Program-made: the position numbers and the translations under genes
The notes under the pieces: model-generated
Told to the model about the DNA's origin: nothing
Seen by the model: the letters and a program-made list of their open reading frames with translations, nothing else
The model's database searches: none
Origin: a virus
Strand: one strand, 5' to 3'
Length of the DNA: 24,892 nucleotides
IMG/VR virus record: IMGVR_UViG_3300029448_007835
Coordinates: 1-24,892 of that record
Part shown: positions 1-7,039 of the stretch, one piece after another
How positions within the stretch are numbered: the first letter of the stretch is position 1
How the letters are laid out: each line of letters begins with the position of its first letter

Positions 1-1740
1 TACAGCTCCGGAGCTGGATGAGGTTACTGTTTGCCCAGCCACAGTTGTGACAGGTTGTGAACTATTTGAGACTGTTACACTACCCCGACCTGTCTGTGTT
101 TGTTGAGAAATTAATATTTCTTGTTGAGTTCTCTGCTCTAAAAGAATATTTTGATATGCAGCATCAATTCGATTAGCGACTTCTGGGCGCAATACTTTAA
201 TGCCTTTTAAATCATTATTACTTTTAACGTATCTATCAAGATAAGTTACTTGTGTTAATAAAGCAGGATTAAAACTTGATAGATTTGCTGTGATATAAGA
301 TTCAAGGTTTGTAGATGCATCGAGCCATGCGCCAGCCTGAGTTGTTTCTGCTGGAGATGTTGCTTTTGCAACACCACCTTCAATATAATTGTTCTTAAAT
401 GTAGAAACTCCAGAAACTTTATATTCATAAACGAAAGCAAATATATTTCCTGTCAAGAAAACATCTAACTGATTATCGACTATATAGAACATATGTACGG
501 TAATATCATATTTACCTGCAGTATTTGTGTCTGCCAAACTAACAGCCTCAGCAAGTTCAGTTTTTAATTCGTTATGAATCTCGGTTAGATCAGTGCCTGT
601 TGGAAAATTATTTGTGAAGTCATTATCAGTTGTAGAGCCAGAGACTCCAAGAAGTTCATCGAGAGTATGGGTGTCTGTTGGATCTTGTACTTTTTCATAA
701 GCAGCAAAACCTGCACTGAATAAAGAACCTTCAGATGTGAAGAATCCTTTGTCAATATTCGATCTTAATACACTAAAGTCATAATTCGCTGAATAATCAA
801 CGTTTGTAGAAACTTCAATATCCTTAACTACAGCAGCATTAATTTGTGCATCTGAGGAACCAGCAAGTTCTAAGTCGAAACTTAAACGTTGTACAAAGGG
901 AGCATTCGGCGTAATATCGACATAGTTGCCTTCTCCATCTTCATAATGATGTGTTGCCAAATATTCTAAAGAAGAAGAGTCCACAACAGCAGAGACTTCA
1001 ACTCCACCTTCTGTTGTAGAAATAACCTCTCCGTTTGTAAAGTTAATAGCATTTTGAAACTCAATAACTTTTACTGTAAAAGTATACTCCTTAAATTCAT
1101 TATCAACTCCAAAGTTATACTTGAAATTAGAATAACCAGAACCACCCTCTAAAATATTTGTCTCTGTTAGTGTTATAATGCTACCATCAGAAACTTTCGT
1201 TGCAGTCCAATTTAATACATCTGTATATCGTTCACCAACAGTGGATAACTCTAATGCAACATGACCAAAGGCATTAGCCTGAACAGTCACAGTGCGTTCA
1301 ACAGGAATGCGTTCAACAATTAATTGTCCTTGATCTAACAGCCTTCGAATAATCTTAGCTTTTTGACCAGAAGTTTTACCTTCGATTTCACTACCAACTT
1401 TAAACTTAGTGCTAAGGTCTGTGCGGGTCAAGATTGTTGTATTTGGATAATCATTTTTTGCCTGAGCGAGAACATCTACGTATGCTCTTGGCCATCCACG
1501 CAACTTAATCTTATCGTTTAAAATATAGAATGTCCAGTGTAAGTCTGGCCGATTATACAGCTTCTGAGAAATTTGATCTGCTCTATCCCCATCCTGCAAA
1601 TCATACTCAGTGTAAAATGATACATCATCCTTCACTTGATCAACAAGGTCGACGTAAATACCTAAATTCTGATAAAGAGTAGGAGATGCTTCTGTCCCAA
1701 AAGTATAATTAATTTGAGGAAAGTTGGTAAAGTATGCCAT
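1..1740 (-). CDS. 53: Baseplate wedge protein, gp53-like, C-terminus cut by window edge
   Basis: A continuous minus-strand frame of 580 codons runs from an ATG at 1740-1738 to the left edge with no stop, so the C-terminus lies outside. The N-terminal ~90 residues (MAYFTNFPQINYTFG, then a YVDLVDQVKDDVSFYTEY segment and DGDRADQISQKLYNRPDLHW) match the T4 gp53 wedge protein, which carries a LysM-like fold and joins wedges into the baseplate. T4 gp53 is about 196 residues; this one is at least 580. The extra part is rich in Thr, Ser, Asn and beta-type sequence, with a Gln-rich stretch (QNILLEQRTQQEI) and Ser/Thr/Val low complexity near the edge. It lies directly downstream of the gp48/gp54-like gene and is probably expressed from the same late promoter at 2604-2611. 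Family assignment of the N-terminus is firm; the role of the extension is unknown. Confidence 0.8.
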   Translation of the reverse strand, partial: MAYFTNFPQINYTFGTEASPTLYQNLGIYVDLVDQVKDDVSFYTEYDLQDGDRADQISQKLYNRPDLHWTFYILNDKIKLRGWPRAYVDVLAQAKNDYPNTTILTRTDLSTKFKVGSEIEGKTSGQKAKIIRRLLDQGQLIVERIPVERTVTVQANAFGHVALELSTVGERYTDVLNWTATKVSDGSIITLTETNILEGGSGYSNFKYNFGVDNEFKEYTFTVKVIEFQNAINFTNGEVISTTEGGVEVSAVVDSSSLEYLATHHYEDGEGNYVDITPNAPFVQRLSFDLELAGSSDAQINAAVVKDIEVSTNVDYSANYDFSVLRSNIDKGFFTSEGSLFSAGFAAYEKVQDPTDTHTLDELLGVSGSTTDNDFTNNFPTGTDLTEIHNELKTELAEAVSLADTNTAGKYDITVHMFYIVDNQLDVFLTGNIFAFVYEYKVSGVSTFKNNYIEGGVAKATSPAETTQAGAWLDASTNLESYITANLSSFNPALLTQVTYLDRYVKSNNDLKGIKVLRPEVANRIDAAYQNILLEQRTQQEILISQQTQTGRGSVTVSNSSQPVTTVAGQTVTSSSSGAV

Positions 1741-2565
1741 TTAGAATCCTTGTTCAACTAACTGTCTTGTCAGTGTTGTTTCTTCCTGGAATGTTAAAGA
1801 GATACCAATCTCAGTAAAATTGCCATCTGTATGGAAACTACCAGATCTTGGATTATATTGAGTTTGCGTAGAGGTCAAATAACAAGGAAGAAGCTTGTTT
1901 GCAACTTCACTTCCTTTATATGTAAATGAGATCTGAAACTTTGTTGGAAATTTATAAACAGCACCACCGATTTCTTCAGGATAAAGATTTTCTCTAAAGA
2001 ACTGCACGATCTCTTTAGATGCATCCGCCTCTTCTGGGGAGAGAGGCTGCATAATAAAGTTAAATGAGAACTGTCTTAGAGCTACGTCTTTAAAAATCGA
2101 ACGTCTATGTGGATTAGCTGTAATGCCCGTACCAGCTGCAACTGCAGCACCACCGAAACGTTCAGCAAGACCAGCTAAGTATGCCTTACCTTCTGTGCTA
2201 GTAAACCCAGACTTTGCTCTGTCGATTGTCGAGATACCATCATTGACGACTTGTTGAATACCTTTTACCAGCCCTTGTTCTTGAAGCGCACCAGCGGCAA
2301 AGGCAATCCCACTACCAATCAACCCAAGGTCAGTGTTTTCATATCCAACCTGATCAGAGATAGTAATACCTTGCGGAAGATATAAACTAACAGAGCCGCC
2401 ATTCGTTTGGACTGTTTGCACAGAACCTCCAGTTCCTGCAGCTGTGCCAACGCCAGCAGCACCACCCGCCCTGTTAGCTACAAAAGAAGATGTGCTGTTA
2501 ATCGCCTGAAAGTTTATTCGTCCCTGATATTTCTCATCTGGTTCTATTGGGAAGGTTAGTGCCAC
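1741..2565 (-). CDS. 48: Baseplate tail-tube cap/initiator protein, gp48/gp54-like
   Basis: 274 residues starting at a GTG codon (2565-2563), preceded by AGGCAGGA on the coding strand as ribosome site. The start MALTFPIEPDEKYQGRINF and the C-terminal half (FSFNFIMQPLSPEEADASKEIVQFFRE, then PTKFQISFTY and a final TEIGISLTFQEE) follow the T4 gp48/gp54 tube-cap pattern, which shares the tail-tube fold. In T4 these proteins cap the baseplate hub and nucleate tube polymerisation. The middle (residues ~20-110) is Gly/Ala rich. It is shorter than T4 gp48 (about 364) and gp54 (about 320). It is adjacent to gp53 and read from the minus-strand late promoter at 2604-2611. Whether it is the gp48 or the gp54 orthologue cannot be settled by eye; gp48 is preferred from the gp53 neighbour and the starting motif. 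Confidence 0.7.
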   Translation of the reverse strand: MALTFPIEPDEKYQGRINFQAINSTSSFVANRAGGAAGVGTAAGTGGSVQTVQTNGGSVSLYLPQGITISDQVGYENTDLGLIGSGIAFAAGALQEQGLVKGIQQVVNDGISTIDRAKSGFTSTEGKAYLAGLAERFGGAAVAAGTGITANPHRRSIFKDVALRQFSFNFIMQPLSPEEADASKEIVQFFRENLYPEEIGGAVYKFPTKFQISFTYKGSEVANKLLPCYLTSTQTQYNPRSGSFHTDGNFTEIGISLTFQEETTLTRQLVEQGF

Positions 2566-2579
2566 TCTAGAGTCCTGCC

Positions 2580-2587
2580 TATAAATA
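2580..2587 (+). promoter_or_regulatory. T4-type late promoter for gp4 and the plus-strand structural genes
   Basis: An exact TATAAATA, the T4 late-promoter -10 element recognised by the gp55/gp33/clamp-modified polymerase. Transcription would start near 2593. This makes the ATG at 2587 unusable and favours the gp4 start at 2620 (or 2611). Confidence 0.75.
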
Positions 2588-2603
2588 TGAGTAATCTTTC
2601 AAG

Positions 2604-2611
2604 TATTTATA
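2604..2611 (-). promoter_or_regulatory. T4-type late promoter for the gp48/gp54-like and gp53 genes
   Basis: The plus strand reads TATTTATA, an exact TATAAATA on the minus strand. A start near 2598 leaves a leader of about 33 bases to the GTG at 2565. It faces away from the plus-strand late promoter only 16 bases away, so the two transcripts overlap for a few bases at their 5' ends. Confidence 0.75.
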
Positions 2612-2619
2612 TGGTTAAA

Positions 2620-3057
2620 ATGAAAACATACAAAGGTAGATATAAAGTAAAGAATCCTAAGAAATATGCGGGCGATCACACAACTGTTGTATATCGTTCA
2701 ATGTGGGAAAGATTTGCTTTTAAGTGGTGTGAAAATAATTCTGAAATTAAATTATGGGCATCAGAGGAGACTGTAATTCCATACATCAGTGCGATTGATA
2801 ACAAATATCACAGGTACTTTGTCGATCTTAAAATTATAATGAAAGACGGCAGAACTATATTGGTAGAAATTAAACCAGAGAAACAAACAAAGCCTCCTGC
2901 TAGCAGAAGAAGAACGAAAAGGCATATTTCAGAATCGCTTGAGTATGTTCGTAATCAGTGTAAGTGGAAGGCTGCAGTAGAATATTGTAAAGATAATGGA
3001 TATGAGTTTCAGATTTGGACTGAGAACGAATTAAAAAAGATGGGAATGAAGTTTTAA
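2620..3057 (+). CDS. 4: Head completion protein, gp4-like nuclease
   Basis: 145 residues from the ATG at 2620. Family features are GRYKVKNPKKYAGD near the N-terminus, VVYRSMWERFAFKWC, EETVIPY, HRYFVDLKI and ILVEIKPEKQTKPP. This is the T4 gp4 (gp50) head-completion family, related to TnsA-type restriction-like nucleases. The Asp of FVDLK and the E-x-K of VEIKP are the likely metal and catalytic residues. In T4 gp4 acts on the filled head before neck and tail join. An in-frame ATG at 2587 lies inside the TATAAATA element and upstream of the expected transcript start, so it was not chosen; 2611 is an alternative. No clear Shine-Dalgarno is seen. The stop overlaps the next start (TAATG). Confidence 0.85.
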   Translation: MKTYKGRYKVKNPKKYAGDHTTVVYRSMWERFAFKWCENNSEIKLWASEETVIPYISAIDNKYHRYFVDLKIIMKDGRTILVEIKPEKQTKPPASRRRTKRHISESLEYVRNQCKWKAAVEYCKDNGYEFQIWTENELKKMGMKF

Positions 3058-3581
3058 TGACATTAAGACTTTATCATGCAGAAGATAGCAACTTAACGTA
3101 CATACGCACGCCTAAATGTGCAGGTATGACCATGGAAAAAACCTTTCTTGGATTATACAAATATGAAAGAGTTGTGGCATATCCAGCAGAAATGATTTAT
3201 CCACACTCGAATTCTACTAAATTTGTTGTTGTTAGAAATCCATGGGATCGAGTTGTAAGTCATTTTGAACATACTAGAAGACGTTATGATGGGTATAAAA
3301 ATTTTAAATTTTATGATTGGTTTTACTCTGAAAGTCATGCTTACGTTAAAAGAGTCTCTGAAAGTTATTTAAACGTTTCTAATTTTTATTTAAAATTTGA
3401 AGACTTAGAAAGAGAAGTGAATAAAAAATTATCTCCGAACAAAAAAGTAACATTATTTTACCTCAACTCTTCTCCAAGAGAATTTTTAAACTATCAGGAT
3501 TATTATGTTGATCAAAGAATGATTGATGTGGTCGCCGAACTAAATAAAGAAGTAATCGAAAAAATTGGATATGATTTTTAA
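3057..3581 (+). CDS. Sulfotransferase family protein
   Basis: 174 residues. The N-terminal RTPKCAGMTMEK (residues ~17-28) fits the 5'-phosphosulfate-binding loop of PAPS-dependent sulfotransferases. KFVVVRNPWDRVVSHF (~55-70) is the 3'-phosphate-binding motif with the expected Arg and Ser. It is shorter than typical carbohydrate sulfotransferases (about 250-300), like other compact phage and bacterial Sulfotransfer_2-type proteins. The predicted reaction moves sulfate from PAPS to a hydroxyl, probably on a sugar; the acceptor is unknown. It sits as a moron between gp4 and tail genes, joined by 1-base TAATG overlaps on both sides, so it should be expressed late with the virion proteins. It looks more AT-rich than its neighbours. 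The fold call is good; the substrate is not known. Confidence 0.75.
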   Translation: MTLRLYHAEDSNLTYIRTPKCAGMTMEKTFLGLYKYERVVAYPAEMIYPHSNSTKFVVVRNPWDRVVSHFEHTRRRYDGYKNFKFYDWFYSESHAYVKRVSESYLNVSNFYLKFEDLEREVNKKLSPNKKVTLFYLNSSPREFLNYQDYYVDQRMIDVVAELNKEVIEKIGYDF

Positions 3582-4168
3582 TGGCTAGCCTGTTTCAAAA
3601 ATTAGAACTGGAAGCATTCCGTAAAGGCATTCAACCAAGGTCGAGAGAATCTATTGCTTGGTTTCGTAGTAAGGCCAGTAAATTAAGACCTTCGAGAACT
3701 GCTTTGCTGAGAGATGAACAAGTACAACTAAGGAGCAGAACTGCGATTGGTAGTATGTACATGTACTTCTATGATCCAAAGACCAAAGACACATTACCAT
3801 TTTATGATAGGTTTCCTCTTACTATCATCGTCGGTCCTGCTCCTGGAGGCTTTTACGGACTAAATTTGCATTACCTTCCGCTCGATACTCGTGCTAAATT
3901 TCTTGATGCTCTGCTTGACACACTAAATAACAAAAAGTATGACGACACAACTCGCTTTAATGTTTCTTATGATATGTTGAGAAGAGCCAGCAAGCTTAGA
4001 GCATTCCGTCCATGTTTTAAGAGATATCTTAGTAAACATGTCCGTTCTAGATTTGCTTTGGTCGCACCTCCAGAATGGGAGATTGCTACGTTTCTACCAA
4101 CAGCTGACTTTGAGAAGGCTAGTTCGTCAACAGTCTACAGAGACTCGAGAAGGAAAATGAGAGCGTAA
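3581..4168 (+). CDS. Conserved T4-type structural/assembly protein of unknown role
   Basis: 195 residues, basic, starting MASLFQKLELEAFRKGIQPRS. A central region reads SMYMYFYDPKTKDTLPFYDRFPL, followed by GGFYGLNLHYLPLDTRAKFLD. I associate this sequence style with a conserved hypothetical of marine T4-type phages found among baseplate and tail genes, but cannot tie it firmly to a T4 gene number. No signal peptide or membrane segment is visible. It overlaps its neighbours by single bases (TAATG at both ends), between the sulfotransferase and the tube-like protein, so it is almost certainly co-translated with tail proteins. A baseplate or tail-assembly role is inferred from position alone. Confidence 0.6.
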   Translation: MASLFQKLELEAFRKGIQPRSRESIAWFRSKASKLRPSRTALLRDEQVQLRSRTAIGSMYMYFYDPKTKDTLPFYDRFPLTIIVGPAPGGFYGLNLHYLPLDTRAKFLDALLDTLNNKKYDDTTRFNVSYDMLRRASKLRAFRPCFKRYLSKHVRSRFALVAPPEWEIATFLPTADFEKASSSTVYRDSRRKMRA

Positions 4169-4674
4169 TGGCAAGCATCGAAGATTTAAAAGGGACAATT
4201 GCGAGAGGAGTATCTCGTGCTGACCGATACAGAGTTCTGCTGCCGGCAGAGTTTGGTGTCGATGGTCGTACAGTTGATGCATTGTGTCGTGCAACTAATA
4301 TTCCGGGTCGTCAGATTGTAACCAATGAAAGAACCATTGGTATGATGACGCAAAAAATGCCATATGCTTTCTTGTCCGAAGATGTCAACCTCACATTCTT
4401 GCTTACTCATGATTACTCAATGAGGACATATTTCGAAAACTGGCAAGGAAGCATCATTGGTACAGATACCTATGAAGTTTCTTATAAAAATGAATACGCA
4501 AGAGACGTTATCATTCAACAGCTAAATCATGGAGATAACTCTGTTGTATATTCTTGTAAATTAATTAGAGCATTTCCTACAACAATGCAAGCAATTGAAC
4601 TAGGTGATGATGCACAAAACCAGTTAACACAATTAAGTGTACAACTCTCATATACTGTATGGGAACCAGCCTGA
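4168..4674 (+). CDS. Tail tube-like protein, gp19 family
   Basis: 168 residues, close to T4 gp19 (163). The pattern DRYRVLLP, LCRATNIPGRQI, EDVNLTFLLTHDYSMRTYFENWQ, then NEYARDVIIQQL and a C-terminal AFPTTMQAIEL with SVQLSYTVWEP matches the gp19/gp54 tube fold: an N-terminal beta strand, an IPG loop, an aromatic W-Q after a short helix, and a terminal beta strand ending in Trp. It may be the main tube subunit or a tube-to-baseplate adaptor, since marine T4-type phages can carry more than one gp19-like gene and the usual gp18-gp19 neighbourhood is not in this window. It lies just upstream of the gp26-like gene. Confidence 0.7.
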   Translation: MASIEDLKGTIARGVSRADRYRVLLPAEFGVDGRTVDALCRATNIPGRQIVTNERTIGMMTQKMPYAFLSEDVNLTFLLTHDYSMRTYFENWQGSIIGTDTYEVSYKNEYARDVIIQQLNHGDNSVVYSCKLIRAFPTTMQAIELGDDAQNQLTQLSVQLSYTVWEPA

Positions 4675-4692
4675 TAATGGAGAAAGTATATT

Positions 4693-5409
4693 ATGGCTTT
4701 ACCAAAACTTAATGAGACGATTAAATATTCTGTTAAGATTCCCTCCACTGGAGAGACTGTAAGATATCGTCCTTACCTCGTAAAAGAAGAAAAAGTGTTA
4801 ATGCTTGCGCTGGAACAAGGCGACGAGCAGATTTCACTCGAAGCGATTGCAGATACATTAGAGGCTTGTATTGAAGAGCCGATTAATGCACGCAGCCTAC
4901 CAATCTTTGACATTGAATATCTCTTCACACAGATTCGATCGAAGTCTGTTGGTGAAACCACAACCATTCAAGCAAAGTGTACAGAGTGTGATACTGCGAA
5001 TGAGATTACTGTAGATATTTCAAAAGTAAATATTAAAGTGCCAAAAGGTGCGAGTGCAAAGACAGTAAAACTTACTAATGACATTACTCTTGAAATGAAA
5101 TATCCTACAATTAAGGATATTGCGCCAAGGATGAATAAATATAAGAACGGTAATCAAACTGATCAAGCATTTGATATGATCGCACAGTGTATTGATGCTG
5201 TGCAGATGAAAGATGAAAGGTTCTCTTTAGCTGATGAATCAGATGAAGAGGTTAATGCTTTTATTGAATCATTCTCGACTGATCAGTTTATGAAAGTTAG
5301 AGATTTTATTGAGAAAATGCCACGTCTTAAACATGATGTTGATTTTGTTTGTGGTAACTGTGGTCATGACAATACATTAACGTTACAAGGAACTGCTGAT
5401 TTTTTTTAG
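4693..5409 (+). CDS. 26: Baseplate hub assembly protein, gp26-like (T4_baseplate family)
   Basis: 238 residues with ribosome site GGAGAAAG upstream of the ATG at 4693. The start MALPKLNETIKYSVKIPSTGETVRYRPYLVKEEK and the FDIEYLFTQIRSKSVGE motif are typical of the T4 gp26-type baseplate protein family. Two Cys pairs, CTEC (~97-100) and CGNC (~222-225), could form a zinc ribbon. T4 gp26 (208 residues) is a baseplate hub/assembly protein. The gene ends GAT TTT TTT TAG, and a -1 slip on that T run gives a C-terminal extension to 5591. Together with the tape-measure-like gene that follows, this suggests a G/GT-style tail assembly chaperone pair; that functional reading is inference. Confidence 0.75.
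   Translation: MALPKLNETIKYSVKIPSTGETVRYRPYLVKEEKVLMLALEQGDEQISLEAIADTLEACIEEPINARSLPIFDIEYLFTQIRSKSVGETTTIQAKCTECDTANEITVDISKVNIKVPKGASAKTVKLTNDITLEMKYPTIKDIAPRMNKYKNGNQTDQAFDMIAQCIDAVQMKDERFSLADESDEEVNAFIESFSTDQFMKVRDFIEKMPRLKHDVDFVCGNCGHDNTLTLQGTADFF
5387..5409 (+). promoter_or_regulatory. Programmed -1 ribosomal frameshift site
   Basis: The heptamer T_TTT_TTT (5400-5406) is in exactly the right phase of the gp26-like frame (GAT TTT TTT TAG) and is followed at once by the zero-frame TAG (5407-5409). An AAGGA Shine-Dalgarno-like stretch (5387-5391) lies 8 bases upstream of the heptamer, a spacing similar to the stimulator of bacterial dnaX frameshifting. The -1 frame then stays open to TAA at 5589-5591. 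No obvious downstream stem-loop was seen. Confidence 0.7.
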
Positions 5410-5591
5410 TATGCCTCTCTCACGACAATCTGAATAATCATTTTCAGGTAAATTTTCAGTTGATGCAACATCATCATTATTCATTGACTGAAATTGAAAT
5501 GATGATACCTTGGGAGAGAGAGGTTTATCTGGCTATGTTAATTACACATCTTGAAGAAGAATCAGAAAGAATAAAACAAAGAGCAGGATAA
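5406..5591 (+). CDS. C-terminal frameshift extension of the gp26-like protein (T-like domain)
   Basis: In the -1 frame after the slippery run, 61 codons read LVCLSHDNLNNHFQVNFQ, then a His-rich HHHYSLTEIE and MIPWEREVYLAMLITHLEEE before TAA. The fusion would be about 299 residues. The part before the first possible ATG (5463) already looks like real protein, and that ATG has no good ribosome site, so a frameshift explains it better than an independent gene. The next gene starts directly after its stop (TAAATG). The His-rich helix plus Trp-Glu-Arg and Leu/Glu-rich tail resembles T domains of tail assembly chaperones. If it were instead translated alone from 5463 it would be a 42-residue protein. 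Confidence 0.65.
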   Translation, partial: LVCLSHDNLNNHFQVNFQLMQHHHYSLTEIEMMIPWEREVYLAMLITHLEEESERIKQRAG

Positions 5592-6992
5592 ATGGCAGAA
5601 GCTACACTCACAGACGTTCGTAACACTCTCTTAGGGTTAAACGAAGAACAAGGTAAGACAACTGAGGTTGTTAGCTCTCTTGTTGATCGTTTCCAAGATA
5701 TGCTCGACTTTCAAAAACGTGCCAAGTTGGATGATGCAGAGGCTGCTAGAGAAGCTGCAGGCAAAGCCAGAGCAGAGAGTAACAGAACTGATAGTGGTGG
5801 ACTCAATACAACTACTGACTTTGGTATCGCTGATAAACTAATAGCTGGAGCAGTGTTAAGTTTAGCAGCGCTCTCTACATTTCTTGATAAAGAAATAGAA
5901 GATATTATTCAATTTATTCGTGATGCGTTTCTTAAATTTTTTATTGATGTAGGTAAGATTGCTATTGCAATAGATAACTTCTTAGTTAAACCCATTAATA
6001 CAAGATTGCTTGCATTAATTGATGATTTTAAAGCAGGACCAATCGCCAAAGCTATCGGCGGTTTCTTCGATGTGTTTAAAGCGACATTTAGATTTATCTC
6101 AGGAACATTAGGTCGAGCAGTTACATTAGTCAGTGGTGGTTTGACTGCATTATTACCAAGCTTTGATTTCCTTAAAGGCATTGCTAGGGTCTTTGGCAAA
6201 CTTTTCTTACCTCTGACTATCTTTATTACTGCATGGGATACTGTTAAAGGCTTTCTTGAAGGATTTGAGGAGGAAGGTATTGTTGGTGGGATCAAAGGTG
6301 CAGTTACCGGATTCTTTAACTCTTTAATTTTTGCTCCGCTCGACCTTTTAAAGCAAGCGACTGCATTTGTTCTTAATAAATTAGGATTCGAGAACGCAGC
6401 TAATTTCTTAAACAGCTTTTCGTTTCAAGACTTGTTTACAAACATTGTAGAGTCAGTCTTTGGTATAGTTGGTCAAGTAGGTAACTTTATCAGTGAGCTA
6501 TTAACAGAGCGTATTCCGTCTCTAGCATCTGATTTATACAAAAATATTGGAGAGTCCTTCGAGAACCTTACTAATCAACTAAGAATTAACTTTCAGATCG
6601 GACTCTTAAAAATTGCTGCTCTAATTCAGAATGTTCCAGATCAACTTCTTAAATTCCTGAGTGATAATCTACGTATTCAGATTCCTCGCATTGCGATTCC
6701 AGTACCATTCTCTGGTGGCAGAGAGTTGGTTATTGCTGAAGCGTCAGAAGTTGGTGTGGGTGGAAGAGAAGGAGCTGCCAGAAGAATCGCAGAACGTAAT
6801 GCTAGATTAGACGCTAGACTCCTTGAATTAAGTAGACAAAACTTGGCTGATGTTGGTGGTGCAGCTGGCACCGGAACTAATATCGTAGTAGATAATTCTA
6901 CCGTAGCTCCATCACAAACATCTGTTGTGAATCAGTTACAAAATCCGATTCCTCTCTCTGAAAGCACAGAAAGAGTTACCCTTTCTGATTAA
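5592..6992 (+). CDS. Tape-measure-like hydrophobic structural protein
   Basis: 466 residues. The N-terminal ~75 residues are charged and helical (coiled-coil-like, AREAAGKARAES). Residues ~80-320 hold repeated hydrophobic segments (KLIAGAVLSLAALSTF, AVTLVSGGLTALLPSF, LPLTIFITAWDTV, GFFNSLIFAPLDLL) with Gly/Phe-rich links such as GFLEGFEEEGIVGGI, as in many phage tape-measure proteins. The tail end is polar and Ser/Thr-rich. Position supports this: it follows directly on the gp26-like gene and its frameshift extension, where a tape measure lies in lambda-like order. T4's own tape measure is gp29 (590 residues); no clear gp29 motif was recognised, so another membrane-inserting structural role remains possible. 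A terminator-like hairpin follows. Confidence 0.5.
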   Translation: MAEATLTDVRNTLLGLNEEQGKTTEVVSSLVDRFQDMLDFQKRAKLDDAEAAREAAGKARAESNRTDSGGLNTTTDFGIADKLIAGAVLSLAALSTFLDKEIEDIIQFIRDAFLKFFIDVGKIAIAIDNFLVKPINTRLLALIDDFKAGPIAKAIGGFFDVFKATFRFISGTLGRAVTLVSGGLTALLPSFDFLKGIARVFGKLFLPLTIFITAWDTVKGFLEGFEEEGIVGGIKGAVTGFFNSLIFAPLDLLKQATAFVLNKLGFENAANFLNSFSFQDLFTNIVESVFGIVGQVGNFISELLTERIPSLASDLYKNIGESFENLTNQLRINFQIGLLKIAALIQNVPDQLLKFLSDNLRIQIPRIAIPVPFSGGRELVIAEASEVGVGGREGAARRIAERNARLDARLLELSRQNLADVGGAAGTGTNIVVDNSTVAPSQTSVVNQLQNPIPLSESTERVTLSD

Positions 6993-6996
6993 AAAA

Positions 6997-7031
6997 ATGG
7001 CTCCCAGCGGAAAGGAAACACTGGGAGCCAT
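6997..7031 (-). terminator. Hairpin terminator between the convergent tape-measure-like gene and gp32
   Basis: A perfect 11-bp stem, ATGGCTCCCAG (6997-7007) with CTGGGAGCCAT (7021-7031), and a 13-base loop. On the minus strand the stem is followed by a run of T (plus-strand A at 6991-6997), giving a strong intrinsic terminator for gp32. On the plus strand the following bases are less T-rich, so action on the structural transcript would be weaker. Confidence 0.85.
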
Positions 7032-7039
7032 CTTATTAT

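Noticed and set aside
2587-2619. Upstream ATG at 2587 for gp4
   Set aside because: It overlaps the TATAAATA element and precedes the expected transcript start; the family N-terminus fits the ATG at 2620.
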